This document shows, one piece after another, positions 8,688-17,314 of a stretch of 64,000 nucleotides of DNA. The notes under the pieces are model-generated. The model searched no databases and was not told the origin of the DNA. It saw only the letters and a program-made list of their open reading frames with translations. How positions within the stretch are numbered: position 1 is the stretch's first letter; each line of letters opens with the position of its first letter. This DNA is from an uncultured Prevotellaceae bacterium (GTDB lineage Bacteria; Bacteroidota; Bacteroidia; Bacteroidales; Muribaculaceae): assembly GCA_900320245.1 (NCBI GenBank), contig ONRP01000007.1, forward strand, positions 27,765 through 91,764, read 5' to 3'. The position numbers and the translations under genes were made by a program.

Positions 8688-9698
8688 ATGAATAGGAAGG
8701 CCTGGCTCGACTACATGAAGTTCATCGCGATGTTCCTCGTGGTGGTTTATCACACGCCCCCGCGCTACGACAATGCCCACGAGGTGGCATTGTTCAACAT
8801 GGGCGCACCGGTGTTCTTCTTTGCTGCGGGCTACCTGTTCAACATCGCCAGGCAAAAGAATTTCTTCTCTTTCCTGGCACATCGTGCGCGCCAGATTCTG
8901 GTGCCTTACACCACCTTCTTCATCATTTTCTATGCCCTGTGGCTGGTGGTGGGGCGCCGTATGGCGGGTCCCGAGGAGCAGGCCATCGGCCTGTATGAGC
9001 CGCTGCGGCAGTTCGTCCAGGGCACGCCCGACGTGGTGCTGGGTCCCTTCTGGTTCCTGGCCGCCCTGTTCACGATGCAGGTCATCTATTACCCCATCAG
9101 GAAATTCCTCTCGGGCGCTTGGCCGCTTGTTGCGGCTCTGCTGCTCAGCCTGTCGCTGTTCGTGCTGCCCGACGTGCCGTGTTTCCGCTGGTGGAACCTC
9201 GACAAGGCCTTCCTGTATATGCCCATCTATGCCTTGGGCAACTGTTGCCATCCGTTGATTGAGAAGTTCGACTTCGCTACGGTGGGGCGCTCCCTGCTGT
9301 GGCTGCTATGTGCCGCCCTGGGCCTCGGTTTCCTCATCGTGGCGCCGCTGAACATCGACAGGGATGTCGCTTATGTCCTCGCGCCCGAAGCCGTCATTCT
9401 GGTTCTTCCCTTGTACACGGCAGTGTGCAAGGCATTGGAGCGCTGGCACGGCACAAGCCACATCGCCCAAGGTGTCGCAATTACCGGCATCACTTATCTG
9501 GCCCTGCAGAATTACTTGATCGGCATCATCAAGATGGTCGTCGGCAAGGTAGCGGGAGCGGCCGTCTTCGACGACAACATCCTGCTCAAGGTCGCCGTTG
9601 CCGTCGCCGTGATGGTCATCCTCTATCCCATGGCCATGTTTGTCGAGCGCTACCTGCCATTCCTCCTCGGCAAGCCCTACAGGCAAAGAAACCGGTGA
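8688..9698 (+). CDS. Acyltransferase family 3 membrane protein
   Basis: Predicted inner-membrane O-acyltransferase (AT3 family), 336 residues, with about ten hydrophobic helices. The N-terminal signature WLDYMKFIAMFLVVVYHTP carries the conserved His that family members use for acyl transfer. The downstream GAPVFFFAAGYLF segment is also typical. Members acetylate or otherwise acylate sugars of surface polysaccharides, but the acceptor cannot be read from sequence. Lone gene between serS and lysS. Confidence 0.88.
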   Translation: MNRKAWLDYMKFIAMFLVVVYHTPPRYDNAHEVALFNMGAPVFFFAAGYLFNIARQKNFFSFLAHRARQILVPYTTFFIIFYALWLVVGRRMAGPEEQAIGLYEPLRQFVQGTPDVVLGPFWFLAALFTMQVIYYPIRKFLSGAWPLVAALLLSLSLFVLPDVPCFRWWNLDKAFLYMPIYALGNCCHPLIEKFDFATVGRSLLWLLCAALGLGFLIVAPLNIDRDVAYVLAPEAVILVLPLYTAVCKALERWHGTSHIAQGVAITGITYLALQNYLIGIIKMVVGKVAGAAVFDDNILLKVAVAVAVMVILYPMAMFVERYLPFLLGKPYRQRNR

Positions 9699-9726
9699 CG
9701 TTCAACCGTGAACAGAAAAAAAATTG

Positions 9727-9734
9727 TATCTTTG
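9727..9734 (+). promoter_or_regulatory. Promoter -7 box of lysS
   Basis: TATCTTTG fits the Bacteroidetes -7 consensus TANNTTTG, 36 bp before the lysS ATG. No good -33 TTTG is visible at the expected distance. Confidence 0.6.
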
Positions 9735-9770
9735 CAGTTTAAATGTGAATCTCATCAAAACTGACATAAC

Positions 9771-11522
9771 ATGAATGTACTTGAATTAAGCGAACAAGAG
9801 ATTATCCGCCGCAACAGTTTGGAACAACTCAAGGCCTTGGGTATCAATCCCTATCCCGCAGCCGAGTATGTGGTGAATGCCTATAGCGACGACATCGTGG
9901 CCAACTTCAGCGACGATGCCGAGCCGCGCCAGGTGAGCATCGCCGGACGCATGATGAACCGCCGCATCATGGGCAAGGCCTCCTTCTTTGAACTACAGGA
10001 TTCCAAGGGCCGCGTCCAGGTCTACGTGAGCCGCGACGACCTGTGTCCCGGCGAGGATAAGGACCTGTATAACACGGTGTTCAAGAAGTTGCTCGACATG
10101 GGCGACTTTGTCGGTGTCGAGGGCTATGTCTTCCGCACCCAGACGGGCGAAATCAGCGTCCACGCTCAGTCGTTGAAACTGCTGAGCAAGTCGCTCAAGC
10201 CGCTGCCCGTGGTCAAAGTCAAGGACGGCGTGACCTACGATGCCTTCGAGGATCCCGAGTTGCGCTACCGCCAGCGCTATGTCGACCTGGTGGTCAACGC
10301 CGGCGTGAAGGAGACCTTCCTGAAGCGCGCCCAGGTGGTAAAGACCATGCGCCAGGTGCTGGATGATGCCGGTTACACCGAGGTCGAGACCCCGACGCTG
10401 CAGGCCATCGCCGGCGGTGCCACGGCAAGGCCGTTCATCACCCACTTCAACGCGTTGAACATCCCCATGTATATGCGCATCGCCACTGAGTTATACCTCA
10501 AGCGCCTGATTGTGGGCGGCTTTGAGGGCGTCTACGAGATTGGCAAGAACTTCCGCAACGAGGGTATGGACCGCAACCACAACCCCGAGTTCACCTGCAT
10601 GGAGTTGTACGTGCAGTACAAGGACTACAACTGGATGATGTCGTTCACCGAGCGCCTGCTCGAGACCATCTGCATCGCCGTGAATGGCAAGCCCGAGACC
10701 GAAATCGACGGCCAGGTCATCAGTTTCAAGGCGCCTTACCGCCGTCTGCCCATCCTCGATGCCATCAAGGAGAAAACCGGCTTTGACCTGGAGGGCAAGA
10801 GCGAGGACGAGATCCGTGAGGTGTGCCGCAAGTTGAACCTCGAGATCGACGACACCATGGGCAAGGGCAAACTCATCGACGAGATCTTCGGCGAGTTCTG
10901 CGAGGGTACATTCATCCAGCCCACCTTCATCATCGACTATCCCGTCGAGATGTCGCCGCTGACCAAGATGCACCGCAGCAAGCCCGGCCTGACCGAGCGC
11001 TTCGAGTTGATGGTCAACGGCAAGGAGTTGGCCAACGCCTATAGCGAGTTGAACGACCCCATCGACCAGGAGGAACGCTTCAAGGAGCAGATGCGACTGG
11101 CCGACAAGGGCGACGACGAGGCCATGGTCATCGACCAGGACTTCCTGCGCGCCCTGCAGTACGGCATGCCCCCCACGAGCGGCATCGGCATCGGTATCGA
11201 CCGCCTGGTGATGCTCATGACCGGCAACAGTTACATCCAGGACGTGCTGCTGTTCCCGCAGATGCGTCCCGAGAAGGTGCCCGCCCGCGACAAGGTCGAG
11301 GCCTTCACCGCGCTGGGCATCCCCGAGGAGTGGGTTGCTCCCATCCAGAAGGCCGGTCTGCTGACCGTGGCCGCCCTGGGTGCGCTGGAGAAACCCGGCA
11401 AACTCTTCCAGGACCTGCTCGACATCAACAAGAAGTACAAGTTGGGCTACAAGGTGCCCGTCGTCGACGATGTCAAGAAGTGGGTCGAGGCTGCTGCCGC
11501 CGCCACGGCTTCACAGCAGTAA
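9771..11522 (+). CDS. lysS: Lysyl-tRNA synthetase, class II
   Basis: Charges tRNA-Lys. The 583 residues begin with an OB-fold anticodon domain (about 55-150), then the class II core with motif 2 (FRNEGMDRNHNPEFTCME) and motif 3 (GIGIGIDRLVMLMTG). About 80 residues follow motif 3, including a helical segment that discusses as a helix-hairpin-helix-like tail (ALGIPEEWVAPIQKAGL) and an Ala-rich end. This extension makes it longer than the ~505-residue E. coli enzyme and is usual in Bacteroidetes. It has its own promoter and a terminator 120 bp after the stop. Confidence 0.97.
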   Translation: MNVLELSEQEIIRRNSLEQLKALGINPYPAAEYVVNAYSDDIVANFSDDAEPRQVSIAGRMMNRRIMGKASFFELQDSKGRVQVYVSRDDLCPGEDKDLYNTVFKKLLDMGDFVGVEGYVFRTQTGEISVHAQSLKLLSKSLKPLPVVKVKDGVTYDAFEDPELRYRQRYVDLVVNAGVKETFLKRAQVVKTMRQVLDDAGYTEVETPTLQAIAGGATARPFITHFNALNIPMYMRIATELYLKRLIVGGFEGVYEIGKNFRNEGMDRNHNPEFTCMELYVQYKDYNWMMSFTERLLETICIAVNGKPETEIDGQVISFKAPYRRLPILDAIKEKTGFDLEGKSEDEIREVCRKLNLEIDDTMGKGKLIDEIFGEFCEGTFIQPTFIIDYPVEMSPLTKMHRSKPGLTERFELMVNGKELANAYSELNDPIDQEERFKEQMRLADKGDDEAMVIDQDFLRALQYGMPPTSGIGIGIDRLVMLMTGNSYIQDVLLFPQMRPEKVPARDKVEAFTALGIPEEWVAPIQKAGLLTVAALGALEKPGKLFQDLLDINKKYKLGYKVPVVDDVKKWVEAAAAATASQQ

Positions 11523-11642
11523 AGACACCTCGCCTGAAACGTATCATGGGCAGGGGCTGGCACACGTGCCGCTCTTGCCCATTTTCATTGGTTGCAGATG
11601 CTTAGAAATTTGCAATTTTTAAGAAAGTTTTTTTCATCTTAT

Positions 11643-11665
11643 TCCGGCAAAATGGGCCGGATTTT
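11643..11665 (+). terminator. Rho-independent terminator after lysS
   Basis: Stem TCCGGC (11643-11648) with GCCGGA (11656-11661), 7-nt loop, followed by TTTT. It lies between lysS and the PorZ-like gene. The rest of the 260-bp gap holds a TAATTTTG -7-like box at 11679-11686 and a small inverted repeat TGTGAA-GTT-TTCACA at 11709-11723 of unknown role. Confidence 0.7.
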
Positions 11666-11782
11666 CGTTATTATTTTATAATTTTGGCATTTGATTCAGT
11701 GGGTTTTGTGTGAAGTTTTCACATATCTCGCTGTGTATCAATATGTTAATAGTGCGAGAATAATCGATAAAACTAACAAGAT

Positions 11783-14119
11783 ATGTTTAAAAAACGCTTT
11801 ATGTTTGTGATGCTGTTGGTGTTGGCTGTTGCCAGTGCCAGCGCAGGCACATGGAAGATGCATAACAGTTATGTGACCAAGTTGATCAAGAACGTGTTTG
11901 ATACAGGTGACAAGGTCTACTACGTCAACAGCAACAAACTGTACCAGTTCGACAAGTCGACCCAGACGACGCTCTCTCTGGGTAAGCAGAACATCCTGTC
12001 GGACAACACGATTTCCCAGATTTACTATGACTGGGAGAACAATTTGCTGTTTGTGGCTTATGCCAACTCCAACATCGATGTCATCGACCAGGCCGGCAAA
12101 GTGACGAACATCAGCAACATCAAGGACATTATCGTGCGTGTGCATAGTTATTCGCTGAACCCCGAGACCGGTGACCTGCAGGACTATACCGGCAAGGAAA
12201 TCAACGACATCAACTTTGCCAACGGCAGGGCCTACGTCGCTACCGGTTACGGCTATGTGTGCATCGACGAGACGTCGCTCAAGGTGGTGCATAACTATGA
12301 CCTGGGCCGTAAAATCAACTCCGTGGCCGTGATTGGCGACGAGATGCTGATTCTCTCCAAGAGTTACTGCTACCACGGCACCATCGAGGACGAAGACCCC
12401 ATCAACCACTACACCAAGGAGTCGGGCTCGTTCAACGGCTGCAGGATGTATCCCATCAACGAGAATTCAGTGTTCATCATGGGCCCGTCGACGTTGTACA
12501 ACTATGAGTTTGTGAACAGTGTGCCTGTGTTGACCGAACTTGTCGCCGCGCGCAGCAACAGCGTCCAGAAGACCCCGACCGGCTTTATCGCCAACTTCCC
12601 CGAGCAGACTTATTACTACACATTTGACCCGACGGGCAAAGTCGGCACCAAGGTGGGCAGCGCTGTGGGCTATGCCACCAGCAACCCCGATGGCGACGGC
12701 ACGGTGTGGATCAACGATGCCAACGGTCTGCATGTCAGTGGTAGCACCGCTTATTACAAGATCAACTCGCTGACCACCGATGCCCCCTTCTGGCTGAGGT
12801 ACAACGGTGACCTGAACAAGTTGTATGCCGGTTCATCGGGCCCGATCTCCCTGATCAACATTGTGGCTACCAATGTGCCCAATATCATCAACACCTATGA
12901 CGGCAACAACTGGAGCAACGCCACGGCCTACACCGCTTCGGGTTCGGGATACGACTTCGTGTTCAATCCGCTGGATCCCAGGATGTATATCAGGGCTGGC
13001 TGGAAGAACCTGTATAAGGTGGTCAATGACCAACTGGTGACGACCTACAACAACTCCAACTCCAAACTGAGTACCCGCAAGTGCCATCCGGCATTTGACA
13101 ACTACGGCAACATGTGGGTGGTTACGCCTTATGGCCTCCCCGAATCGCCCGTTTTGTTATTGCCCAAGGACAAGGTGTTCAACACGACATCGGCCAAGAC
13201 CGACTGGCTTGTTCCTGCAGGTTTTGAAGCACTGAATACGGGCAAAATGCAGCGCTCACGCTTCCTGGTATCCAAGAAGAACAATGTGAAGATTTTCAGT
13301 GACTGTGACTACAGCGGTGCCATCACAGGTCGCATCTACTGCTGGGACAACGGCAACGAGGATCCCATGGTGGATACCTACCAGTTGAGTTCGATCGGCC
13401 ACTTCGTTGACCAGAACAACAGCCAGGTGAGTTGGACTTACCTCTGCCATTTTGAGGAGGACCGTGAAGGCATGTTCTGGGTAGGTCACGATATGGGTCT
13501 GTTCGTTTTTGACCCCGACGTCGTCTTTGATGCTGCCCCTGCAGCCGTCCGTCCCTACGTGACCAAGTTCAGCGAGGGCCAGGGTTACCTGTGCGAGGGC
13601 TATACGGTCTATGACATCGGTGTTGACCGCGACAACAACAAGTGGATTGCCACCAACAACGGCGTTTACTTCGTATCGCCCGACGGCAGCGAGGTCTATA
13701 ACCACTTCACCATCGAGAACAGTGACGTGCCCAGCAACCTGGTCTACACCGTCGAGTGTGACACGGTGCACGACCGCGTCTACATCTACACCGACAACGG
13801 CATCGCCGAGTATATCGTCAACGGTGACGCCACGAGCATCAACTTCGATAACGTGTATGCCTTCCCCAATCCCATCGAGCCCGACTTCACGGGTATGATC
13901 AAGATTGCCAACCTGATGGACAACTCCTATGTGACCGTTACCGACCGTGACGGCAACATCGTGGCCCAGTTCGGCCCGGTTGTGGGTAGCGCATTGTGGG
14001 ACGGCAGCGGCGCCGACGGCGAGCGTGTGCCCACGGGCATCTACAACATCTATGCCGCCCAGGGAGCACAACCCGCGATTACGGGCACTCCCCAGACGAC
14101 CGTCATGATTATCAAGTGA
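11783..14119 (+). CDS. porZ: PorZ-like T9SS attachment protein, beta-propeller with CTD
   Basis: Exported 778-residue protein, close to the 776 residues of Porphyromonas gingivalis PorZ. There is a Sec signal peptide (about 1-21, ending ASASA), then repeated propeller blades (for example SDNTISQIYYDWENNLLFVAY and DNNKWIATNNGVYFVS). The C-terminal Ig-like sorting domain (from about 690) contains YAFPNPIEPDFTGMIKI and PTGIYNIYAA. In P. gingivalis PorZ is part of the cell-surface attachment complex and binds A-LPS. A second PorZ-like gene lies 3.2 kb downstream with glycan-acylation genes between. Which paralogue is the true PorZ cannot be settled by eye. Confidence 0.8.
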   Translation: MFKKRFMFVMLLVLAVASASAGTWKMHNSYVTKLIKNVFDTGDKVYYVNSNKLYQFDKSTQTTLSLGKQNILSDNTISQIYYDWENNLLFVAYANSNIDVIDQAGKVTNISNIKDIIVRVHSYSLNPETGDLQDYTGKEINDINFANGRAYVATGYGYVCIDETSLKVVHNYDLGRKINSVAVIGDEMLILSKSYCYHGTIEDEDPINHYTKESGSFNGCRMYPINENSVFIMGPSTLYNYEFVNSVPVLTELVAARSNSVQKTPTGFIANFPEQTYYYTFDPTGKVGTKVGSAVGYATSNPDGDGTVWINDANGLHVSGSTAYYKINSLTTDAPFWLRYNGDLNKLYAGSSGPISLINIVATNVPNIINTYDGNNWSNATAYTASGSGYDFVFNPLDPRMYIRAGWKNLYKVVNDQLVTTYNNSNSKLSTRKCHPAFDNYGNMWVVTPYGLPESPVLLLPKDKVFNTTSAKTDWLVPAGFEALNTGKMQRSRFLVSKKNNVKIFSDCDYSGAITGRIYCWDNGNEDPMVDTYQLSSIGHFVDQNNSQVSWTYLCHFEEDREGMFWVGHDMGLFVFDPDVVFDAAPAAVRPYVTKFSEGQGYLCEGYTVYDIGVDRDNNKWIATNNGVYFVSPDGSEVYNHFTIENSDVPSNLVYTVECDTVHDRVYIYTDNGIAEYIVNGDATSINFDNVYAFPNPIEPDFTGMIKIANLMDNSYVTVTDRDGNIVAQFGPVVGSALWDGSGADGERVPTGIYNIYAAQGAQPAITGTPQTTVMIIK

Positions 14120-14169
14120 TGTCCCTTCTCAGGCTCATCGGTAAGTCAAGAGGTAAAGATCAATGAATC

Positions 14170-14205
14170 AGGAGGGCATGCCGTCGATCAGCATGTCCTC
14201 TTGTT
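14170..14205 (+). terminator. Hairpin after the first PorZ-like gene
   Basis: GAGGGCATGC pairs with GCATGTCCTC (one G-U pair) around a 9-nt loop, followed by TTGTTT. Likely terminator of the PorZ-like transcript, 25 bp before the MBOAT gene. Confidence 0.6.
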
Positions 14206-14229
14206 TAGGATATAGCGAGTAGCGATAAG

Positions 14230-15675
14230 ATGCTGTTTAATTCGTTCACATTCATGATTTTCCTGCCAGTGGTGTTCCTGCTCTACTGGTTTGTGTTCAA
14301 GCGGCTCAAGTGGCAGAATCTGCTCATCCTGGTTGCCAGTTACGTGTTCTACGGCTGGTGGGACTGGCGTTTTCTGATACTGATTGTCATCACGTCGCTG
14401 AGCAGTTATGTGAGCGGTTTGCTCATTAAGCGCTACGAGGGCCAACGGGGCAGGCAGAAAGCCGTCAGCGCAGCCAACATTGTGCTCAACCTGGGCATCC
14501 TGGCCACGTTCAAGTATTTCAACTTCTTTGTGGGCAGCATGGGGGCTTTGCTCCATACCTTGGGCATGGAGATGGACTGGCCCACGATGCGTATCATCCT
14601 GCCTGTCGGCATCAGTTTCTACACTTTCCAGGCCCTGAGTTACTCGATTGACGTATATACCCGCAAGATAGAGCCCACGCGGGACATCATCGCCTTTTTC
14701 TCGTTCATCAGTTTCTTCCCGCAGTTGGTGGCTGGACCCATCGAGCGGGCCACGAGCCTGTTGCCGCAGATACTGCGTGAGCGCAAGTTTGACTACGGTC
14801 AGGCGGTCGACGGCCTGCGCCAGATGCTGTGGGGACTGTTCAAGAAACTCATCATCGCCGACACCTGTGCCGAGGTGGTCAACCAAGCGTGGGACGGCAT
14901 CGGCAGCCAGCCAGGCATGAACCTGTTCATTGCCTCGGTGCTGTTCTCGTTCCAGATTTATGCCGACTTCTCGGGTTACAGCGACATCGCCATCGGTTGC
15001 GCCAAACTGTTCGGCATCAGGCTGACGACCAACTTCCGGGTGCCCTACCTGTCGCGCAATGTGCGTGAGTTCTGGCGTCGCTGGCACATCACGCTGATGA
15101 ACTGGTTCACCCAGTATGTCTATTTCCCGCTGGGCGGCAGCCGTTGTTCGCGTGGCCGCACGATTGTGAACATCATCATCGTGTTCGCCCTGAGCGGCCT
15201 GTGGCATGGCGCTGACTGGACCTTTGTCCTGTGGGGACTCTACCATGCCCTGTTGTTTATCCCGCTCGTCATGCTCGGGAAGCGTGCCCGCAAGGACACG
15301 GTGGCTGCAGGGCGGCGCTTGCCCACCTGGCGCGAATTTGTCGCTATGGTGGTGACCTTCCTGCTGGTCAACTTCGGCTGGATTCTGTTCCGTGCGCCCG
15401 ACTTCGCCCAGTTCGGTGCTTTTGTGCGCCGCATGTGCTCGCCGTCGCTGCTGGCCGTTCATGGCTTGACGATGAAGATGGCGACTACGCTGTTGTGGTG
15501 TGTGGGCCTGATGATTGTCGAGTGGATTCAGCGCGAGCGCGAGCACGTGCTGCAAATCGACGGCTACCGCCTGTTCTCGACGCGTCCCGTCCGTCTTGTG
15601 GCCTATGCCGTGCTGGTGTTCCTGATTTTCTATTTCGCCGGTCAGGTGCAAACGTTCATTTATTTCCAGTTCTGA
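14230..15675 (+). CDS. MBOAT family O-acyltransferase (AlgI/DltB-like)
   Basis: Polytopic membrane protein of 481 residues. The AlgI/DltB-type signatures are present: VGISFYTFQALSYSIDVY, FPQLVAGPIERA, EFWRRWHITLMNWF and the catalytic-His segment SGLWHGADWTFVLWG. These proteins pass acyl groups (usually acetyl) across the membrane to an SGNH-type partner that transfers them to an extracytoplasmic glycan. The next gene, 4 bp downstream, is just such a partner. Acceptor unknown; context between two PorZ-like genes suggests a surface glycan. Confidence 0.92.
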   Translation: MLFNSFTFMIFLPVVFLLYWFVFKRLKWQNLLILVASYVFYGWWDWRFLILIVITSLSSYVSGLLIKRYEGQRGRQKAVSAANIVLNLGILATFKYFNFFVGSMGALLHTLGMEMDWPTMRIILPVGISFYTFQALSYSIDVYTRKIEPTRDIIAFFSFISFFPQLVAGPIERATSLLPQILRERKFDYGQAVDGLRQMLWGLFKKLIIADTCAEVVNQAWDGIGSQPGMNLFIASVLFSFQIYADFSGYSDIAIGCAKLFGIRLTTNFRVPYLSRNVREFWRRWHITLMNWFTQYVYFPLGGSRCSRGRTIVNIIIVFALSGLWHGADWTFVLWGLYHALLFIPLVMLGKRARKDTVAAGRRLPTWREFVAMVVTFLLVNFGWILFRAPDFAQFGAFVRRMCSPSLLAVHGLTMKMATTLLWCVGLMIVEWIQREREHVLQIDGYRLFSTRPVRLVAYAVLVFLIFYFAGQVQTFIYFQF

Positions 15676-15679
15676 TGCC

Positions 15680-16720
15680 ATGATGAAGAAGTTCCTCATC
15701 CAGATATCCTACACGGTGTTGCCCGTCTGGCTTTTGCTGGTGGGCCTGGCGACCTACTTGTGGGTGACCGACGACAATTCGGGCGACCTGATGCGCTTGG
15801 GACTGATTGACAGTGCCCCCGAGTACAGCGACTCGATTCGCGAGACGCTTCTGCCCGAGGTCTACTACACTGGCCTGGACAACGACAGCCTGCTGCGTCT
15901 CGACACCTGTGACGTGCTGGTCATCGGCGACTCGTTCTCCCATGGCGGGGGTATGGGCAAGCAAGGCGACTATGTCAACTACCTGGCCCATGACAGCGGC
16001 CGCAGGGTGGTGGTGTTCACCCCCAGCGACCCTACGTTGTCGAGTCCCATGCAGGTGGCCTATGACATCTTGAATCTGGGCTGCATCGACTCCACCCATG
16101 TCAAGAACCTCGTCGTCGAGGAGGTGGAGCGCTACCTGGTCGACCGCCATTGCGGCTTTGTCACCACCCACACGTCGATTCCGCGACCTGTTGAGGCCGC
16201 CGAGGAGGATGCCACGGCACCCGCCGATGCTCCTGGACCGCTGCAGCGCGTTAAGGACTTCGTGTTCTACCACCTGTTCGGTGCCAATCCCATCTACACC
16301 GTGCGCTTGTCACAGCCGGCCTTCAGCAGCAGTGAACCCGACAAACTCTATTTCTACAACGAGGATGTGCAGTTGGGCTTTGGCGTCACCGCCGAGCAGC
16401 AGCGCAAGGTTGTCGACTGCTATGACAAGGTCATCGCACTGGCCCGGGAGAAGGGTGTGAACCTGGTGCTGGTTGTTGCTTGCGACAAGTATGACATGTA
16501 CCAGGACTATATCATCGGCAATCCCTATCCGGCCAAGACGCTCAACGAGGATATCGGCCAATGGATGGCCCCCGAACTGGACCGTTTCGTGTTTGCCAAG
16601 CGCGTCCTGCACCCGCTGGTAGAGCAGGGCGTCAAGGACGTGTATCTGTTCAACGACACCCACTGGTCACCGTCGTCGTCGCGCATCATCGCCGGCGAAG
16701 TCATCGGCAAACTCAAGTAG
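15680..16720 (+). CDS. SGNH-type partner of the MBOAT acyltransferase (AlgX/AlgJ-like)
   Basis: 346 residues: one N-terminal membrane helix (about 8-28), then a periplasmic domain. Block I is VLVIGDSFSHGGG (catalytic Ser in GDSF) and the C-terminal catalytic pair is in DTHWSPSSS (Asp and His), the pattern of AlgJ/AlgX-like acetyltransferases. It follows the MBOAT gene by 4 bp, so the two are surely one operon and probably one enzyme system. Overall sequence is otherwise unfamiliar. The start could be either of two adjacent ATG codons. Confidence 0.8.
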   Translation: MMKKFLIQISYTVLPVWLLLVGLATYLWVTDDNSGDLMRLGLIDSAPEYSDSIRETLLPEVYYTGLDNDSLLRLDTCDVLVIGDSFSHGGGMGKQGDYVNYLAHDSGRRVVVFTPSDPTLSSPMQVAYDILNLGCIDSTHVKNLVVEEVERYLVDRHCGFVTTHTSIPRPVEAAEEDATAPADAPGPLQRVKDFVFYHLFGANPIYTVRLSQPAFSSSEPDKLYFYNEDVQLGFGVTAEQQRKVVDCYDKVIALAREKGVNLVLVVACDKYDMYQDYIIGNPYPAKTLNEDIGQWMAPELDRFVFAKRVLHPLVEQGVKDVYLFNDTHWSPSSSRIIAGEVIGKLK

Positions 16721-16727
16721 CAGGACG

Positions 16728-17183
16728 ATGGACGTTACCTCGGTCGAGTTCTATACCTTAGCCTTTGTCGTGGCGATGGCGCTGGTGGCGCTCCTGATCG
16801 GGAAGCGCGACAAGGGCACGCCCAGCACCCACATTGTGCAACTGTTGACCACTGACGGCAGCGAGGACGACGAGGACTCGCTGCGCCTGGAACGCCAGCA
16901 GGGCGGACGGGTGCGACTCACGCGCACGGGATTAAGCCTGGGCCCCGAGGAGACCGTCAACCTTGTGTTCACCATCAGCGATGACCATTGCACCATCGTC
17001 GAGAAAAAAGGTATCAAGCGCCGCGGCTCGAGAGGCGAGCCGGTATCGGGCGAGGTGACGGTAAAGTGTCTGCGTCCCATCAAGTACCACATGCGCTTCG
17101 ACAGCCAGGTGACCAGCACGTGGGCCACCTTCACCTATGATGCGGCCTCTGAGGAGCCCAAAGAGGTGAAACTGTCCTTCTGA
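16728..17183 (+). CDS. Small membrane-anchored protein, unknown
   Basis: 151 residues that I do not recognise. One N-terminal membrane helix (about 8-24, LAFVVAMALVALLIG) is followed by a soluble region that reads as mostly beta strands. It starts 8 bp after the SGNH gene and is followed by a terminator, so it is the last gene of the MBOAT-SGNH operon. An accessory role in the same modification system is an inference from position alone. Confidence 0.6.
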   Translation: MDVTSVEFYTLAFVVAMALVALLIGKRDKGTPSTHIVQLLTTDGSEDDEDSLRLERQQGGRVRLTRTGLSLGPEETVNLVFTISDDHCTIVEKKGIKRRGSRGEPVSGEVTVKCLRPIKYHMRFDSQVTSTWATFTYDAASEEPKEVKLSF

Positions 17184-17206
17184 ATAGCCATGTCACGTTG
17201 CCGCGA

Positions 17207-17237
17207 GGCATCTTTCGCCTGAAGGATGCCCGGTTTT
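17207..17237 (+). terminator. Terminator of the MBOAT-SGNH operon
   Basis: GGCATC (17207-17212) pairs with GATGCC (17225-17230) and is followed after 2 nt by TTTTT. Confidence 0.75.
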
Positions 17238-17314
17238 TGCATCGGCTGTCGCGCGTGCGATACAATTTAATGCCGATTGTTGCGTTTAATAGTTAGATAA
17301 TCCACTAATAATAG

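Noticed and set aside
14188-15699. Minus-strand open frame of 503 codons opposite the MBOAT gene
   Set aside because: His/Gln-rich antisense of a membrane protein gene; no domain.
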